A stretch of DNA of 64,000 nucleotides from Pseudoalteromonas sp. N1230-9 (GTDB lineage Bacteria > Pseudomonadota > Gammaproteobacteria > Enterobacterales > Alteromonadaceae): NCBI RefSeq assembly GCF_032716425.1, contig NZ_CP090420.1:496001-560000 (forward strand), read 5' to 3'. The translations under genes were made by a program, and so were the position numbers. Shown here in pieces: positions 46,207 to 57,565 of the stretch; the stretch's first letter is position 1, and the number at the start of each line of letters is the position of its first letter. Under the pieces are notes generated by a model that was given only the letters and a program-made list of their open reading frames with translations, was not told where the DNA came from and made no database searches.

Positions 46207-46293
46207 TAGGTGTTTAATGATTAGTTTAGCGGTATTTGTTTTTTTTACAAGAGAGGGAGACAAAGTTAGCGAGTTATAAGGGGAAAATTATTA

Positions 46294-46335
46294 GATTCGT
46301 GGTAGCAGCGATTTCATATCGCGTTCTAGCACCTA
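46294..46335 (+). repeat. 42-base direct repeat, copy 2 (5' side of hipBA)
   Basis: Same orientation as 44547-44588 with one mismatch, 1747 bases away. Outside the 42 bases the flanks differ between the copies, so the match has sharp ends. Confidence 0.9.
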
Positions 46336-46353
46336 CGGCTTAAAGCTCCTTTA

Positions 46354-46382
46354 CGTTGGGTCTCGCTCCGCTCGACCCAACG
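46354..46382. other. Hairpin between the TPR gene and hipB
   Basis: CGTTGGGTC (46354-46362) and GACCCAACG (46374-46382) form a perfect 9-base-pair stem with an 11-base loop (TCGCTCCGCTC). It lies 20 bases beyond the stop of the minus-strand TPR protein gene and could act as a transcript end or protect the 3' end; no T-run is visible. Confidence 0.5.
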
Positions 46383-46401
46383 TATCCTTCGCGCGTCTTG
46401 G

Positions 46402-47292
46402 CTAAGCCGTTTCGTTTACCAACGAATTGAAGCTTTCATTATCATGTAAGCTTGCAAAGGCACTTTCATGTAATAATTCATTGCGAAGATTTGGTGAATA
46501 TTCCAAAGACATACGAATATCAGCAATCGCATCTGCATGTTTGTGTAATAAAGCATACGCACAGGCTCGTTGCCAATACGCATAACCATAGTCACTATCT
46601 ATTTCAAGTGCTTGATTACATAACTCGATTGCTTCGCCTGTTTCGTTTATCTCAAGTAGCGCATCTGCTTTGTAGGCAATAGCTTCAACATCTTCTGGTT
46701 TACGTTTTAAAATTTCATCGAATATTTCAATCTTATTCGCAACATCACTTTCTAAATTAGCTCGCATCCATAAAGAGTGCACTTCGTTTGTGATTGAGAT
46801 CTTTTGCTGATTGAGCAGAATCTCTTCAGAACGTTCACGTAGCTTCTCTTCTAATACTTTAAGACGTTCTTCATATTCTTTAGTGATCGCACTCACGCGT
46901 GTATTTACGATGTCTTCTACTTTATTTTTCACATCGCGTAATGAATTCCAGCCTACTAAAACCAAGATCGATGCAGTAATCGTGATAATGAAGAAGACAT
47001 TATTTATCGTGTCCGTTGTATAAGTTAAAGCACGATCAGCAGTATCTAATTGAGTGTGAGCGACTTGTTTTGTTACATCTTCGCGTAACTTTTGTTGATC
47101 TTGGCGCACAGCTTTAAGCTCATCAAGAATATAGCGCTCTAAGAGCGGTTTATACATAGGCTCTTGTAGCTTATCGAGAGCTTGCTGTTGCTCGGCTTCT
47201 GTCAGCGCAGGGCGGTTTTCTGTTTCGTTTTGAGCACTAGCAAGGGTTGAAAGGCTCATTAATAGGGTAATTAATAGTAAGATATAACGCAT
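46402..47292 (-). CDS. Membrane-anchored TPR protein
   Basis: A 296-residue protein with a signal peptide (cut near LASA), a charged region, a membrane segment near residues 98-114 (FFIITITASILVLVGW), a long coiled coil (KEYEERLKVLEEKLRERSEE, about 138-165), and C-terminal TPR helices (AIAYKADALLEINETGEAIE and YAYWQRACAYALLHKHADAI). It is likely an inner-membrane scaffold with the coiled coil and TPR on one side. No specific partner is visible. It is transcribed alone; a minus-strand terminator-like hairpin lies upstream at 47356-47386, so this gene needs a promoter between 47293 and 47355. Confidence 0.8.
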   Translation of the reverse strand: MRYILLLITLLMSLSTLASAQNETENRPALTEAEQQQALDKLQEPMYKPLLERYILDELKAVRQDQQKLREDVTKQVAHTQLDTADRALTYTTDTINNVFFIITITASILVLVGWNSLRDVKNKVEDIVNTRVSAITKEYEERLKVLEEKLRERSEEILLNQQKISITNEVHSLWMRANLESDVANKIEIFDEILKRKPEDVEAIAYKADALLEINETGEAIELCNQALEIDSDYGYAYWQRACAYALLHKHADAIADIRMSLEYSPNLRNELLHESAFASLHDNESFNSLVNETA

Positions 47293-47355
47293 AGCTTATT
47301 CATTTATAGTGAATTCTAGGCTAACTGTAACATGCGTGAGCACTGTGGACTAGGC

Positions 47356-47386
47356 AAAAAAAACCAGCTCGTAGGGTGAGCTGGTT
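47356..47386 (-). terminator. Orphan minus-strand intrinsic terminator
   Basis: On the minus strand AACCAGCTC pairs with GAGCTGGTT around a 7-base loop, and a T8 run follows. No minus-strand gene lies directly upstream of it, since 47565-48938 is on the plus strand, so it may end a small unannotated RNA starting within 47387-47564. Confidence 0.75.
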
Positions 47387-47564
47387 AAACTGCATAAACA
47401 ACATAAAGTTGTAAGGGGTATCAACAGGAGTTAGGTGTAATATAGCTATTTGTATCTGAACAACTACTTAATACTAAAAGAGTTTCTAAAAATTTATTTT
47501 CAATATGCTAGATCAGTTTTGTTCGTCTAGACTTAAAGGGTCTTACAACTAAAAGGTGAGAGTG

Positions 47565-48938
47565 ATGCGCCAACAACTAGTCCAACTACTCTATGGAGTA
47601 TCAATATCTTCAGATCTTGATAGTGGTAACGTTGAATTAGCTGAACGTTTAATTTTAAATGCAGTGTTAGACGGTCTAGAAATAGGCAGAGCGGGTATTT
47701 GGTTACTGAATGAAGAAAATACGGCTATCGAATGTCGCCTTTTACTTGATAGAGAAAATGGCAAAGAAATTCAAATGCTAGTGCTTCCAAGAGACGCCTA
47801 CCCTGATTACTTTAAAGCCCTTGATACGCAACGGACTATTACCGCTGTTAATGCTCACACCGACCCTGCGACTTACGAATTTAGTGAAAGTTACCTCACC
47901 CCTTTAAACATAGGTGCCATGCTTGATGCGCCAATACGCTACAAAGGAAAAATGATAGGGATATTTTGCTGTGAACATATAGGGGGAGAACGAGAGTGGA
48001 CTGAAGATGAATGTTCATTTATTGGCGCATTAGCAGATCTGTATGGGCGTGCGCTGTCGGCACAGGAGAATGAGCGAATAAATGCAGAGTTAGAAAGGGC
48101 TAACCAACATTTAGAGCACCGTGTGGCAGAGCGAACCCGCACTCTTGAAAAAACGCTAAATGAGCTTACAGAAATGCAAGAAAAGCTTATTGAGTCTGAA
48201 AAAATGGCTTCTTTGGGTAACTTAGTTGCAGGTATTGCTCATGAGGTAAATACACCGATTGGTATTGCTGTTACAGCAAATAGTTCAGCAAAAGATAAAC
48301 TTACTGAGCTTGATAAACTCATAAGTGCCAATACGTTAACCAAGCACGCGTTGCTAGAAGGAATGAATCATTTAAATGAATGCATAAAAATTTCATTTAC
48401 TAACTTAGAGCGTGCCGCAAAACTGATCAGCGATTTCAAGCAAACTGCGGTTGATCAATCTTCGTTAAATTTATTAGAAACTCAAATTAAAGCCTACCTC
48501 GAGAATATCGTTCACAGTTTAGTGCCTCTAACACGCAGCCATAATGTTACTGTTAATATTGACTGTGCAGATGACCTTACACTAATAACTGTTCCAGGAG
48601 CACTCAGTCAAATCATTTTAAATTTAGTGAATAATAGTTGTGTACACGGTTTTATTGGGAAAGAACACAATGTGATTGATATTAGCGTTCACCTAGATGA
48701 TGAAAAGGGAATATACACACTTTGCTATAAAGATAATGGCTGTGGAATGACTGATGAGGTGATGCATAAAGTATTTGAACCATTTTTTACCACTAAGCGT
48801 GGCACAGGTGGAAGCGGTTTGGGAATGTCGATAGTGTATAACCTTGCAACCCAAGCCTTGCAAGGCGAAATTAACGTCGCTAGTCAGCCTAATCAAGGTG
48901 TCTCAGTCACCTTAAAACTGCCTATTAATATAGCTTAA
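47565..48938 (+). CDS. Cytoplasmic GAF-domain sensor histidine kinase
   Basis: A 457-residue soluble kinase. An N-terminal GAF domain (about 1-165, with LDAPIRYKGKMIGIFCCEH) is linked by a coiled coil (residues 170-210, RVAERTRTLEKTLNEL) to a His-kinase core: phospho-acceptor His226 in GIAHEVNTPIG, N box ILNLVNNSCVHGF, G1 DNGCGM and F/G2 KRGTGGSGLGMSIVYNL. No receiver or membrane segment is present and no partner regulator is encoded next to it, so it is an orphan kinase. The GAF domain may bind a cyclic nucleotide, haem or similar. The ATG at 47565 has AAGGTGAG 5-7 bases before it; a GTG three codons upstream is possible. Confidence 0.9.
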   Translation: MRQQLVQLLYGVSISSDLDSGNVELAERLILNAVLDGLEIGRAGIWLLNEENTAIECRLLLDRENGKEIQMLVLPRDAYPDYFKALDTQRTITAVNAHTDPATYEFSESYLTPLNIGAMLDAPIRYKGKMIGIFCCEHIGGEREWTEDECSFIGALADLYGRALSAQENERINAELERANQHLEHRVAERTRTLEKTLNELTEMQEKLIESEKMASLGNLVAGIAHEVNTPIGIAVTANSSAKDKLTELDKLISANTLTKHALLEGMNHLNECIKISFTNLERAAKLISDFKQTAVDQSSLNLLETQIKAYLENIVHSLVPLTRSHNVTVNIDCADDLTLITVPGALSQIILNLVNNSCVHGFIGKEHNVIDISVHLDDEKGIYTLCYKDNGCGMTDEVMHKVFEPFFTTKRGTGGSGLGMSIVYNLATQALQGEINVASQPNQGVSVTLKLPINIA

Positions 48939-49000
48939 TAAACAAAATTTAAGCTAAATGCAGGTTAAATAATCTGGTGACTGGGTAATAAAATTAATTT

Positions 49001-49258
49001 TTAATCAACAGCTTTGCCAAGACAAGATAAATTATCGCATGAGTTTGTCTTGCAAAATTGCTTAATTTTTCTTCTTGAATATAAGTGATTTATAGCCAGA
49101 GGCGTCATTATCAGTGTGAGCCAAAATAAAATTGGGCTTCGAAACACCAGCCCAACAATTGAGGCAACAAGCATTCCTGTTAACATTAATAAAGGTAAAT
49201 TAGCGATAAAAAAGTTAATACTTAGTTGTCTTGCAACCTGCGGGTTTATGGCTTTCAT
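49001..49258 (-). CDS. Small two-helix membrane protein
   Basis: An 85-residue protein with two hydrophobic segments (about 15-38 and 40-58) and a basic tail with three Cys near the end (FCKTNSCDNLSC). No family was recognised. The start at 49258 has GGTGAGAA 5 bases before it; the frame continues 17 codons upstream. It lies alone between the histidine kinase and katG genes. Confidence 0.5.
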   Translation of the reverse strand: MKAINPQVARQLSINFFIANLPLLMLTGMLVASIVGLVFRSPILFWLTLIMTPLAINHLYSRRKIKQFCKTNSCDNLSCLGKAVD

Positions 49259-49484
49259 GATTTTCTCACCGTCAATGAATACCCTTATAAAATGTATGAC
49301 TTTTGCCAATAACTCAAATCAGATTTTTCAATTAATACAATCGATTTAAAAATAAAGACAGGCCTAGCTTTATTTTTGCACTGCCCCTATAGTTTAAAGC
49401 AACGGGAAATTCTAAGTGATTAGTGATTCATTATTAACAGGAAATCCTTTTTTATGACAAAGACGTATCAGTATTAATACATAA

Positions 49485-51698
<2,214 letters not shown>

Positions 51699-51718
51699 TT
51701 TGATATGATGTTACACCC

Positions 51719-51749
51719 AAAAGGCTACAGAACTCTGTAGCCTTTTTTT
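51719..51749. terminator. Bidirectional terminator between katG and ybiT
   Basis: AAGGCTACAG pairs with CTGTAGCCTT around AACT, with T-run on the right and A-run on the left, serving both convergent genes. Confidence 0.88.
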
Positions 51750-51765
51750 ATGGTGCTCAAGTGCA

Positions 51766-53361
51766 CTAGGCTTGCTGGGCCAGATGATCCATATACTCGT
51801 CAAATGTACCTTGAAAATCGATGACCTGTTTATCCTTAATATCGATGATACGTGTTGCCAATGATGAGACAAATTCACGGTCATGACTGACAAAGATCAA
51901 CGTACCTTGGTAATCTTTTAATGCATTATTAAGTGCTTCAATGGCTTCCATATCCATGTGATTAGTCGGTTCGTCCATAATCAATACATTGATGTCTTGC
52001 ATCATCAACTTACCAAACAACAAGCGGTTCTTTTCACCACCCGAGCAATTACGCGCTTTTTTATTGGCATCGTCGGCGGTAAATAATAATCGACCCAGCA
52101 TAGCGCGAACCATTAAATCATTGTGCTTGGCGGTGCGCCATTGTGACATCCAATCAAACAGCGTGAGATCGTTATCAAATTCTTTACTACTATCTTGAGG
52201 ACAATAACCGATGCTTGCATTTTCAGACCACTTAACCACACCTTCGTTGCTTTGTAATTCATTCACTAGGCAACGTAATAGGGTGGTTTTACCAACACCG
52301 TTTTCACCAATAACCGCAAGCTTAGCACCGGCTTCAAGTAGTAGCTCACCGCCGCTGAACAGGGTTTCGCCATCAAAGCCATGACCTAACTTAGTAAGCT
52401 CTAATGCTTGGCGATACATCTTTTTGCCTTCGTCAAAACGAAGTGATGGGCTAATGCGGCTTGACGCTTTTACCTCATCAAGCTTAATTTTATCCATGCG
52501 CTTAGCACGAGAACTCGCTAGTTTTGCTTTTGATGCGTTAGCACCAAAGCGGTTTACGAACTCTTGTAGCTCGTCAATTTCAGCGCTCTTCTTTGCGTTT
52601 TCAGCAAGTAGCTGTTCGCGTTGCAAGCTTGAAGCTTCGATCCACTTTTCGTAGTTACCAGGGTAAATTCTTAGCTCACCGTAATCGATATCGGCCATGT
52701 GTGTACATACCGAGTTTAAGAAGTGACGGTCGTGCGAGATGATAATCATCGTACACTTACGCTGGTTAAGCTCATTAGCTAGCCATGTAATGGTGTGAAT
52801 ATCAAGGTTATTGGTTGGCTCATCAAGCAGCAAAATATCAGGGTTTGCAAATAGCGCTTGTGCTAACAGCACACGAAGTTTCCAGCCCGGCGCAACGTTT
52901 GCCATTAAGCCGTAATGAAACGCTTGCTCAATACCGGCTTGAAGCAAAATTTCTTCTGCGCGGCTTTCTGCTGTGTAGCCATCCATTTCAGCAAAAACGC
53001 TTTCAAGCTCAGCGACTTTCATGCCGTCTTCTTCACTCATTTCTGGCAAAGAATAGATACGGTCGCGCTCTTGTTTAACTTTCCAAAGCTCTGCATCACC
53101 CATGATCACCGCATCAACCACAGTGTATTGCTCAAACGCAAACTGATCTTGGCTTAGCGTACCTAGCTTTAAACCAGGCGCAATCGACACATTGCCAGCG
53201 GTAGGTACAAGCGCACCACTTAAGATTTTCATAAAGGTTGATTTGCCGCAGCCATTAGCGCCAATTAAACCATAGCGATTACCGTTACCAAACTTGGCTG
53301 ATATATTTTCAAATAAAGGCTCTGCGCCAAACTGCATGGTGATATTAGCGGTTGAAATCAA
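51766..53361 (-). CDS. ybiT: ABC-F ATPase YbiT-like
   Basis: A 531-residue soluble tandem ABC-ATPase of the ABC-F family, which acts on ribosomes rather than membranes. First domain: GANGCGKST and [11 protein letters not shown]; second: [18 protein letters not shown] and [11 protein letters not shown]. Between them lies the charged linker ([20 protein letters not shown]). The sequence tracks E. coli YbiT (530 residues) closely from ANITMQFG onward. I take the TTG at 53361 as start: AGGA is 8 bases upstream, and it gives YbiT's length; the frame stays open further upstream to 53421 without similarity. Monocistronic, convergent with katG. Confidence 0.92.
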   Translation of the reverse strand: MISTANITMQFGAEPLFENISAKFGNGNRYGLIGANGCGKSTFMKILSGALVPTAGNVSIAPGLKLGTLSQDQFAFEQYTVVDAVIMGDAELWKVKQERDRIYSLPEMSEEDGMKVAELESVFAEMDGYTAESRAEEILLQAGIEQAFHYGLMANVAPGWKLRVLLAQALFANPDILLLDEPTNNLDIHTITWLANELNQRKCTMIIISHDRHFLNSVCTHMADIDYGELRIYPGNYEKWIEASSLQREQLLAENAKKSAEIDELQEFVNRFGANASKAKLASSRAKRMDKIKLDEVKASSRISPSLRFDEGKKMYRQALELTKLGHGFDGETLFSGGELLLEAGAKLAVIGENGVGKTTLLRCLVNELQSNEGVVKWSENASIGYCPQDSSKEFDNDLTLFDWMSQWRTAKHNDLMVRAMLGRLLFTADDANKKARNCSGGEKNRLLFGKLMMQDINVLIMDEPTNHMDMEAIEALNNALKDYQGTLIFVSHDREFVSSLATRIIDIKDKQVIDFQGTFDEYMDHLAQQA

Positions 53362-53519
53362 CGAATTATTCCTAGAAAAAGACTGACAGGTTATGGGCGC
53401 AGCAACTGCGAAAATAAACAAGCAATAGGGTAAATAATAGGCCGCGGATTATACAGATCAGCCTTTCAGAACGCCATTAAAAAGAAGACAAAGTTGGAAA
53501 CAGTACAATCTTAAGCGTA

Positions 53520-53571
53520 TTTTACATCGCGTTGCAATTTGCCATGTCGCGGCATGAAGCCGCTGCTACCT
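53520..53571 (+). repeat. Dispersed REP-like element, copy A
   Basis: A 52-base element containing ATCGCGTTG, TTGCCAT and the hairpin GCGGC-ATGAA-GCCGC, followed by GTGAAACATGTT. It is repeated at 53615-53666 with about five differences, and parts recur at 44547, 44623, 46294 and near 61459. Confidence 0.75.
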
Positions 53572-53614
53572 GAAGACGTGAAACATGTTTGCCATAACAG
53601 CCCGTAGTCGCGAT

Positions 53615-53666
53615 TTTATATCGCGTTGTAATTTGCCATTTTGCGGCATAAAGCCGTTGCTACCTA
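53615..53666 (+). repeat. Dispersed REP-like element, copy B
   Basis: Second copy of the element at 53520-53571, 95 bases downstream, preceded by GTAGTCGCGAT. Together with copy A it fills most of the gap between ybiT (53361) and the TetR operator (53784). Confidence 0.75.
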
Positions 53667-53783
53667 TCTTTATAAAAAATATGTTTACCTATTCAATATT
53701 CTTAAAACTATTAACCATATGATTTTTAATAGACTATATTTAGTTTGAGGATCTTTTTGATCAAATGTTTAAAAAATAACTTG

Positions 53784-53807
53784 CTTACCTACCAACTGGT
53801 AGGTAAG
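53784..53807. promoter_or_regulatory. Operator overlapping the TetR gene start
   Basis: A perfect inverted repeat: CTTACCTACCA, AC, TGGTAGGTAAG. It abuts the ATG at 53808, so a bound repressor would block its own gene. A similar palindrome stands before the target gene at 54425. Confidence 0.8.
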
Positions 53808-54377
53808 ATGGCTGCCATGAACACGACATATACAAATATTCTGCAACTTGCAGATAAGCTCATTCAGAGTAATGGCTTTCATGGTTTTAGTTATGCTGAT
53901 CTTGCAAAAGAGCTCGATATTCGTAAAGCGAGTATCCACCACCATTTTGCAACAAAAGCTGATTTAGGTATTGCATTCTGCCAACTTAAATGTGAGCAGC
54001 TTCAGCAACTTGAGTCACATTTAAAAACATTGCCTTCAGCTAAAGAGCGTTTAAAAGGTTATTTTGATGTTTTTCAAAGCTGTGCCAGCGAAAAGCAAAT
54101 GTGCGGAATATATGCCATGCAAACAGATTTACGTTTAATGGCAGAACCATTGCAAAAGCAAGTGACGAAAATGGCTGATCTTGAATTACAGATACTTAGC
54201 TCTATTTTACAAGCTGGTCTTGAAAGCAATGAGTTTAGTTTTAAAACGTCAGCTTATCAGCAAGCTGTAATAATATGTTGCGCGATTAAAGGCGCACTAA
54301 TGTTAAACAGAAGTGAGCATCATCAAGGTTTATTCATACAAACTTGTGATGCATGTTTAGAAACACTGAGTTTATGA
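53808..54377 (+). CDS. TetR/AcrR-family repressor
   Basis: A 189-residue regulator. The N-terminal helix-turn-helix is clear: ILQLADKLIQSNGFHGFSYA then ELDIRKASIHHHFATKADLG, the TetR hallmark. The C-terminal domain has two Cys-containing helices (FQSCASEKQMCGIYAM), which might serve as a redox or electrophile sensor, fitting the peroxidase-like targets downstream. I choose the ATG at 53808; upstream in-frame codons would read through the operator palindrome. It likely represses itself and the following AhpD-like/RclC-like pair, since a matching operator lies in front of that pair. Confidence 0.9.
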   Translation: MAAMNTTYTNILQLADKLIQSNGFHGFSYADLAKELDIRKASIHHHFATKADLGIAFCQLKCEQLQQLESHLKTLPSAKERLKGYFDVFQSCASEKQMCGIYAMQTDLRLMAEPLQKQVTKMADLELQILSSILQAGLESNEFSFKTSAYQQAVIICCAIKGALMLNRSEHHQGLFIQTCDACLETLSL

Positions 54378-54424
54378 TCATTTAGATCATAAATTCTGTT
54401 TCTAAAAAATTTACCCAACAAACC

Positions 54425-54440
54425 TACCTACTAGTAGGTA
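54425..54440. promoter_or_regulatory. Operator in front of the AhpD-like gene
   Basis: TACCTACTAGTAGGTA is a perfect 16-base palindrome, 25 bases before the ATG at 54466. Its half-sites TACCTAC/GTAGGTA equal those at 53784-53807, but with 2 instead of 6 bases between them. Confidence 0.75.
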
Positions 54441-54465
54441 ATTAAATTGTACGAGGAGCATTACT

Positions 54466-55002
54466 ATGCAACGCATTACAACATTGACAGTAAACACCAC
54501 GAGCGGCCAAGCGCAAACTCAGCTAAGTGATCTTAAGCAGGCAATGGGTGCAGAGCTTAATTTATTTGGTGCGCTCGCTAATTCACCCGCAGCGTTACAA
54601 GGTTTTTTAAATTTTAAAGCGGCTTTAGATAAAGGCTCTTTAACACAATTGCACTCAGAGCAGTTAGCGTTAGCAATCGCAGGTACTAATGGTTGTCGCT
54701 ACTGTGCTTCTGCTCATTCATATATTAGCGACAAGCTAGGCCTGTCAGCCGATGAAATTAAAGCTAATTTAAAAGCAACTTCAGCAGACGATCAAACAAA
54801 TGTGTTACTGAGCTTTGCAAAGCAAGTGATTGAATCACGCGGTAGTGTGTCGCAAGAGCAATTACAGCGTGTAAAAAGTGCTGGCTTTAGCGATGAACAG
54901 CTTGTTGAAGTGATTGGTCATATCGCCCTAAATAGCTTCACAAACTACTTTAACGAAGCATTTGATATTGAAATTGACTTTCCACAAGTTGAATTAACCT
55001 AA
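54466..55002 (+). CDS. AhpD-like (carboxymuconolactone decarboxylase family) peroxidase
   Basis: A 178-residue all-helical protein with the active-site motif GCRYCASAHS (CxxC followed by His), as in AhpD and related alkylhydroperoxidases that reduce peroxides with a Cys pair. GALANSPAALQGFLNFKAAL is the usual segment before it. It would help detoxify organic peroxides or electrophiles in the cytoplasm. AGGAGC precedes the ATG, and a TetR operator lies 25 bases before the start, so it is likely derepressed when the TetR protein loses its DNA. The DUF417 gene follows after 60 bases, probably in the same transcript. Confidence 0.88.
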   Translation: MQRITTLTVNTTSGQAQTQLSDLKQAMGAELNLFGALANSPAALQGFLNFKAALDKGSLTQLHSEQLALAIAGTNGCRYCASAHSYISDKLGLSADEIKANLKATSADDQTNVLLSFAKQVIESRGSVSQEQLQRVKSAGFSDEQLVEVIGHIALNSFTNYFNEAFDIEIDFPQVELT

Positions 55003-55062
55003 TTACCCAAAGTGAGGCTAAAAGCCTTTAAACAAAAACGGCTATAGCCACAGGAGAAACTC

Positions 55063-55560
55063 ATGAACTTAACTACAACGCAGCAACAAACAGCACAACG
55101 AATTGCAAGCAAACTAGAGAATGCTGGTTTACCACTTTTATATATTACCTTAGGTATTATTTATATTTGGTTTGGTGGAATTAAATTTACGCAAGGACAG
55201 GCTGAAGGCATGTACGGCATGATCGCCAACAACCCTCTCGTTTCTTGGATGTATGTCATTTTCTCGAAACAAGGTCTGGTAAATTTTTTAGGAACGCTTG
55301 AAATCATCATTGGTTTGCTATTTTTTGGACGCTTCGTCAATCCTGCTTTATCAGTGGTTGGTGGCCTGTTATCAATGGCGTTATTTGTTGTAACAATTAG
55401 CATGATGGTATTTCTATCCGGCATTACAACGGAAGCAGGTTTCCCTGTGCTAAGTTTTGTTGGTGAGTTTCTACTGAAAGATATCGGTTTGTTTGCAGCA
55501 TCTTTATTTATTGCTGGAAATAGTCTGAAAATTATCGCTACAAACCAGGGCGATGAATAA
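55063..55560 (+). CDS. DUF417 (YkgB/RclC-like) membrane protein
   Basis: A 165-residue inner-membrane protein with four hydrophobic helices. It matches E. coli RclC (YkgB), a member of the reactive-chlorine-resistance operon: YIWFGGIKFTQGQAEGMYGM, then NPLVSWMY, LEIIIGLLFFGRF, and FPVLSFVGEFLLKDIGLF near the end. The role of the family is likely protection against oxidants but the mechanism is unknown. It follows the AhpD-like gene and shares its TetR control. AGGAG lies 7 bases before the ATG. The terminator stem GGCCC-GAAA-GGGCC closes the operon. Confidence 0.85.
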   Translation: MNLTTTQQQTAQRIASKLENAGLPLLYITLGIIYIWFGGIKFTQGQAEGMYGMIANNPLVSWMYVIFSKQGLVNFLGTLEIIIGLLFFGRFVNPALSVVGGLLSMALFVVTISMMVFLSGITTEAGFPVLSFVGEFLLKDIGLFAASLFIAGNSLKIIATNQGDE

Positions 55561-55574
55561 CCCTCTCCACGTTG

Positions 55575-55595
55575 GGGCCCGAAAGGGCCTTTTTC
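55575..55595 (+). terminator. Terminator of the AhpD-like/RclC-like operon
   Basis: GGCCC-GAAA-GGGCC (55576-55589) followed by T5, directly after the RclC-like stop codon. Confidence 0.85.
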
Positions 55596-55851
55596 ATTTT
55601 GCTCACTAATAAAGCACTCCTCCCTTATTTTAAAACATAAAGTCAATTTGATAAAAAAGGATTGATTTTGTAATCAAAAAGCTGCGAGCTAAAAGTTACT
55701 GCTATACTGAGTTTACATTCAAGTTAAACGTATTTTTGATTAAAACTGTTTCCTAGTTGCTAACAAAAAACCCTGAAAATATATAAATATAGTTAACAGT
55801 TTTTATAAATCGGGCGATAATACGTATAACAAGACAGCAAAGGTGAATTCA

Positions 55852-57477
55852 ATGGCGGCAGGTATTTCTTTTAAAAACTTAAGTATTACTAAAAAAATAC
55901 ACGCGATTACATGTATAGCAGTGGCAGCATTTGTCATTATTGTGTTAGTAAACTACATCGCAATGAATGACAACAGAGCCTCACTTGATGAGTTAGAAAA
56001 GTCTTCATACGAAGTAGTAAAGTTAACGTCATCAAATGTTGGTTTACTTGAAAAATTAGACGAACTCTACACACAAGCAGTGACATTTGGTGAGCCAGAC
56101 TTAGTTGAAAGTGCAGCACAAACCTATAAAACAATTAATGAAAATTTAAAAAATATTATTGCCATTAACGATACGTATGTTCATGATGATACAAAAGAAA
56201 AGCTAAAACAGTACGCTAATATTTCTTCCACGATCGCAAGCTCAATGATCTCAGGTACCGCTGATTTTAGTAAAATTCAGCAGCAAGCTCAGCAAAAAAC
56301 ACAACTCTATGAGGCTGTACTTGAAGGTTTTAAGCGTGCTCAAACACGCGCAGATGACCGTTTCTTTGAACTTGTTCAGGCGACTAAAGCACGCTCAGAT
56401 AATGCGTTACAGTTAATGCTTGTGGTGTCAGTTATTTCACTCTTTTTATTAGTAATTACCTCTATTTGGATTGCCCGTGGAATTGGCTCGTCTGCCAGTG
56501 CAGCGGCAAATAATTTAGGGTTACTTGCCGATGGTAAAGGCTCGTTAAGCACACAACTTGCTGTTCATGCAAAAGATGAAATTGGCCAAGTGTCTATTAA
56601 CTTTAATGCCTTTATTAAGCTTTTAAAGGCGGCGGTGATGGATGTGATGTCTGTATGTGAGCCGTTAATGGAAAACTCAACACGCTTAGTGCAAGGCATG
56701 GAGCGTGCAGAAAAAGCAACAACCAAGCAAACAACAGATGCAGAAGTGGTAAAACACTCAATGGAAGAGATGCGTCAAAGCGTTGCTGACATTTCACAAT
56801 CGGCGGCCAGTGCGTCACATGCAGCACAAACTGCTGAGCAAGAGGTAGAGCAAAGCCGCACTCAAATACAGCGTTCAGTGCAAGAGTCACGCACTTTGAG
56901 CAATGAAATTAATCAAGCTGCAACGACCATTAACCGACTCGCTGATGACACAAAAAATGTGACACAGATTTTAAACGTTATTACCTCGATAGCTGAGCAA
57001 ACTAACCTATTGGCACTTAACGCAGCGATTGAAGCTGCAAGAGCGGGTGAGCAAGGACGAGGTTTTGCCGTTGTTGCAGATGAAGTAAGAGAACTAGCAT
57101 CAAGAACATCGCAATCTACCAACGAAATTAGAGAGCTGCTTACAACATTAACAACGGCAGCAAACGAGTCTGTTAATGCCATGACATCAGCCAGAGATAT
57201 GGCTACAAACAACGCACAAGCAGCTGAAAATACAGGCCTCTCAATTGAAAAAATTGCAGAGCAAATTCTAGAAATAAATGGTATGAACTCACAAATTGCA
57301 GCGGCTACTGAAGAGCAAACATCGGTCGCGAGTATGGTGGTTGATAATGTTTCTAATATGCATATGTCATTTGAAGAGACAATGAATTCATTGTCTGAGG
57401 TAAGAGATGTTGCGAAGAACCTGCATTACCTTTCTGACTCACTACTAGATGCTACGGCTAAATTTAAGGTCGAATAA
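55852..57477 (+). CDS. Methyl-accepting chemotaxis protein
   Basis: A 541-residue chemoreceptor. Membrane segments near residues 17-37 and 185-205 enclose a four-helix-type sensor domain of about 145 residues. A HAMP-like region follows (to about 265), then a long signalling coiled coil with the conserved hairpin tip [20 protein letters not shown] near residue 400. Inputs from the sensor domain would reach CheA/CheW; ligand not predicted. The ATG at 55852 is 8 bases after AAGG; a GTG three codons earlier is possible. It stands alone with a bidirectional terminator downstream. The sensor domain is helical rather than Cache-like. Confidence 0.93.
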   Translation: MAAGISFKNLSITKKIHAITCIAVAAFVIIVLVNYIAMNDNRASLDELEKSSYEVVKLTSSNVGLLEKLDELYTQAVTFGEPDLVESAAQTYKTINENLKNIIAINDTYVHDDTKEKLKQYANISSTIASSMISGTADFSKIQQQAQQKTQLYEAVLEGFKRAQTRADDRFFELVQATKARSDNALQLMLVVSVISLFLLVITSIWIARGIGSSASAAANNLGLLADGKGSLSTQLAVHAKDEIGQVSINFNAFIKLLKAAVMDVMSVCEPLMENSTRLVQGMERAEKATTKQTTDAEVVKHSMEEMRQSVADISQSAASASHAAQTAEQEVEQSRTQIQRSVQESRTLSNEINQAATTINRLADDTKNVTQILNVITSIAEQTNLLALNAAIEAARAGEQGRGFAVVADEVRELASRTSQSTNEIRELLTTLTTAANESVNAMTSARDMATNNAQAAENTGLSIEKIAEQILEINGMNSQIAAATEEQTSVASMVVDNVSNMHMSFEETMNSLSEVRDVAKNLHYLSDSLLDATAKFKVE

Positions 57478-57520
57478 AATTACATATAAAAAGCAGGCAA
57501 CGCCAGCTTTAGTAGACTCA

Positions 57521-57554
57521 TAAAGAGCCACCTTTTAGAAGGTGGCTCTTTTTA
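57521..57554. terminator. Bidirectional terminator after the chemoreceptor
   Basis: AAAGAGCCACCTT pairs with AAGGTGGCTCTTT around TTAG and is followed by T; it serves the convergent PstS-like gene too. Confidence 0.88.
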
Positions 57555-57565
57555 TTGAAACGCAA

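Noticed and set aside
55161-55646. 161-codon gene on the minus strand over the RclC-like gene
   Set aside because: It runs antisense to a recognised membrane protein and through its terminator; no family or ribosome site.
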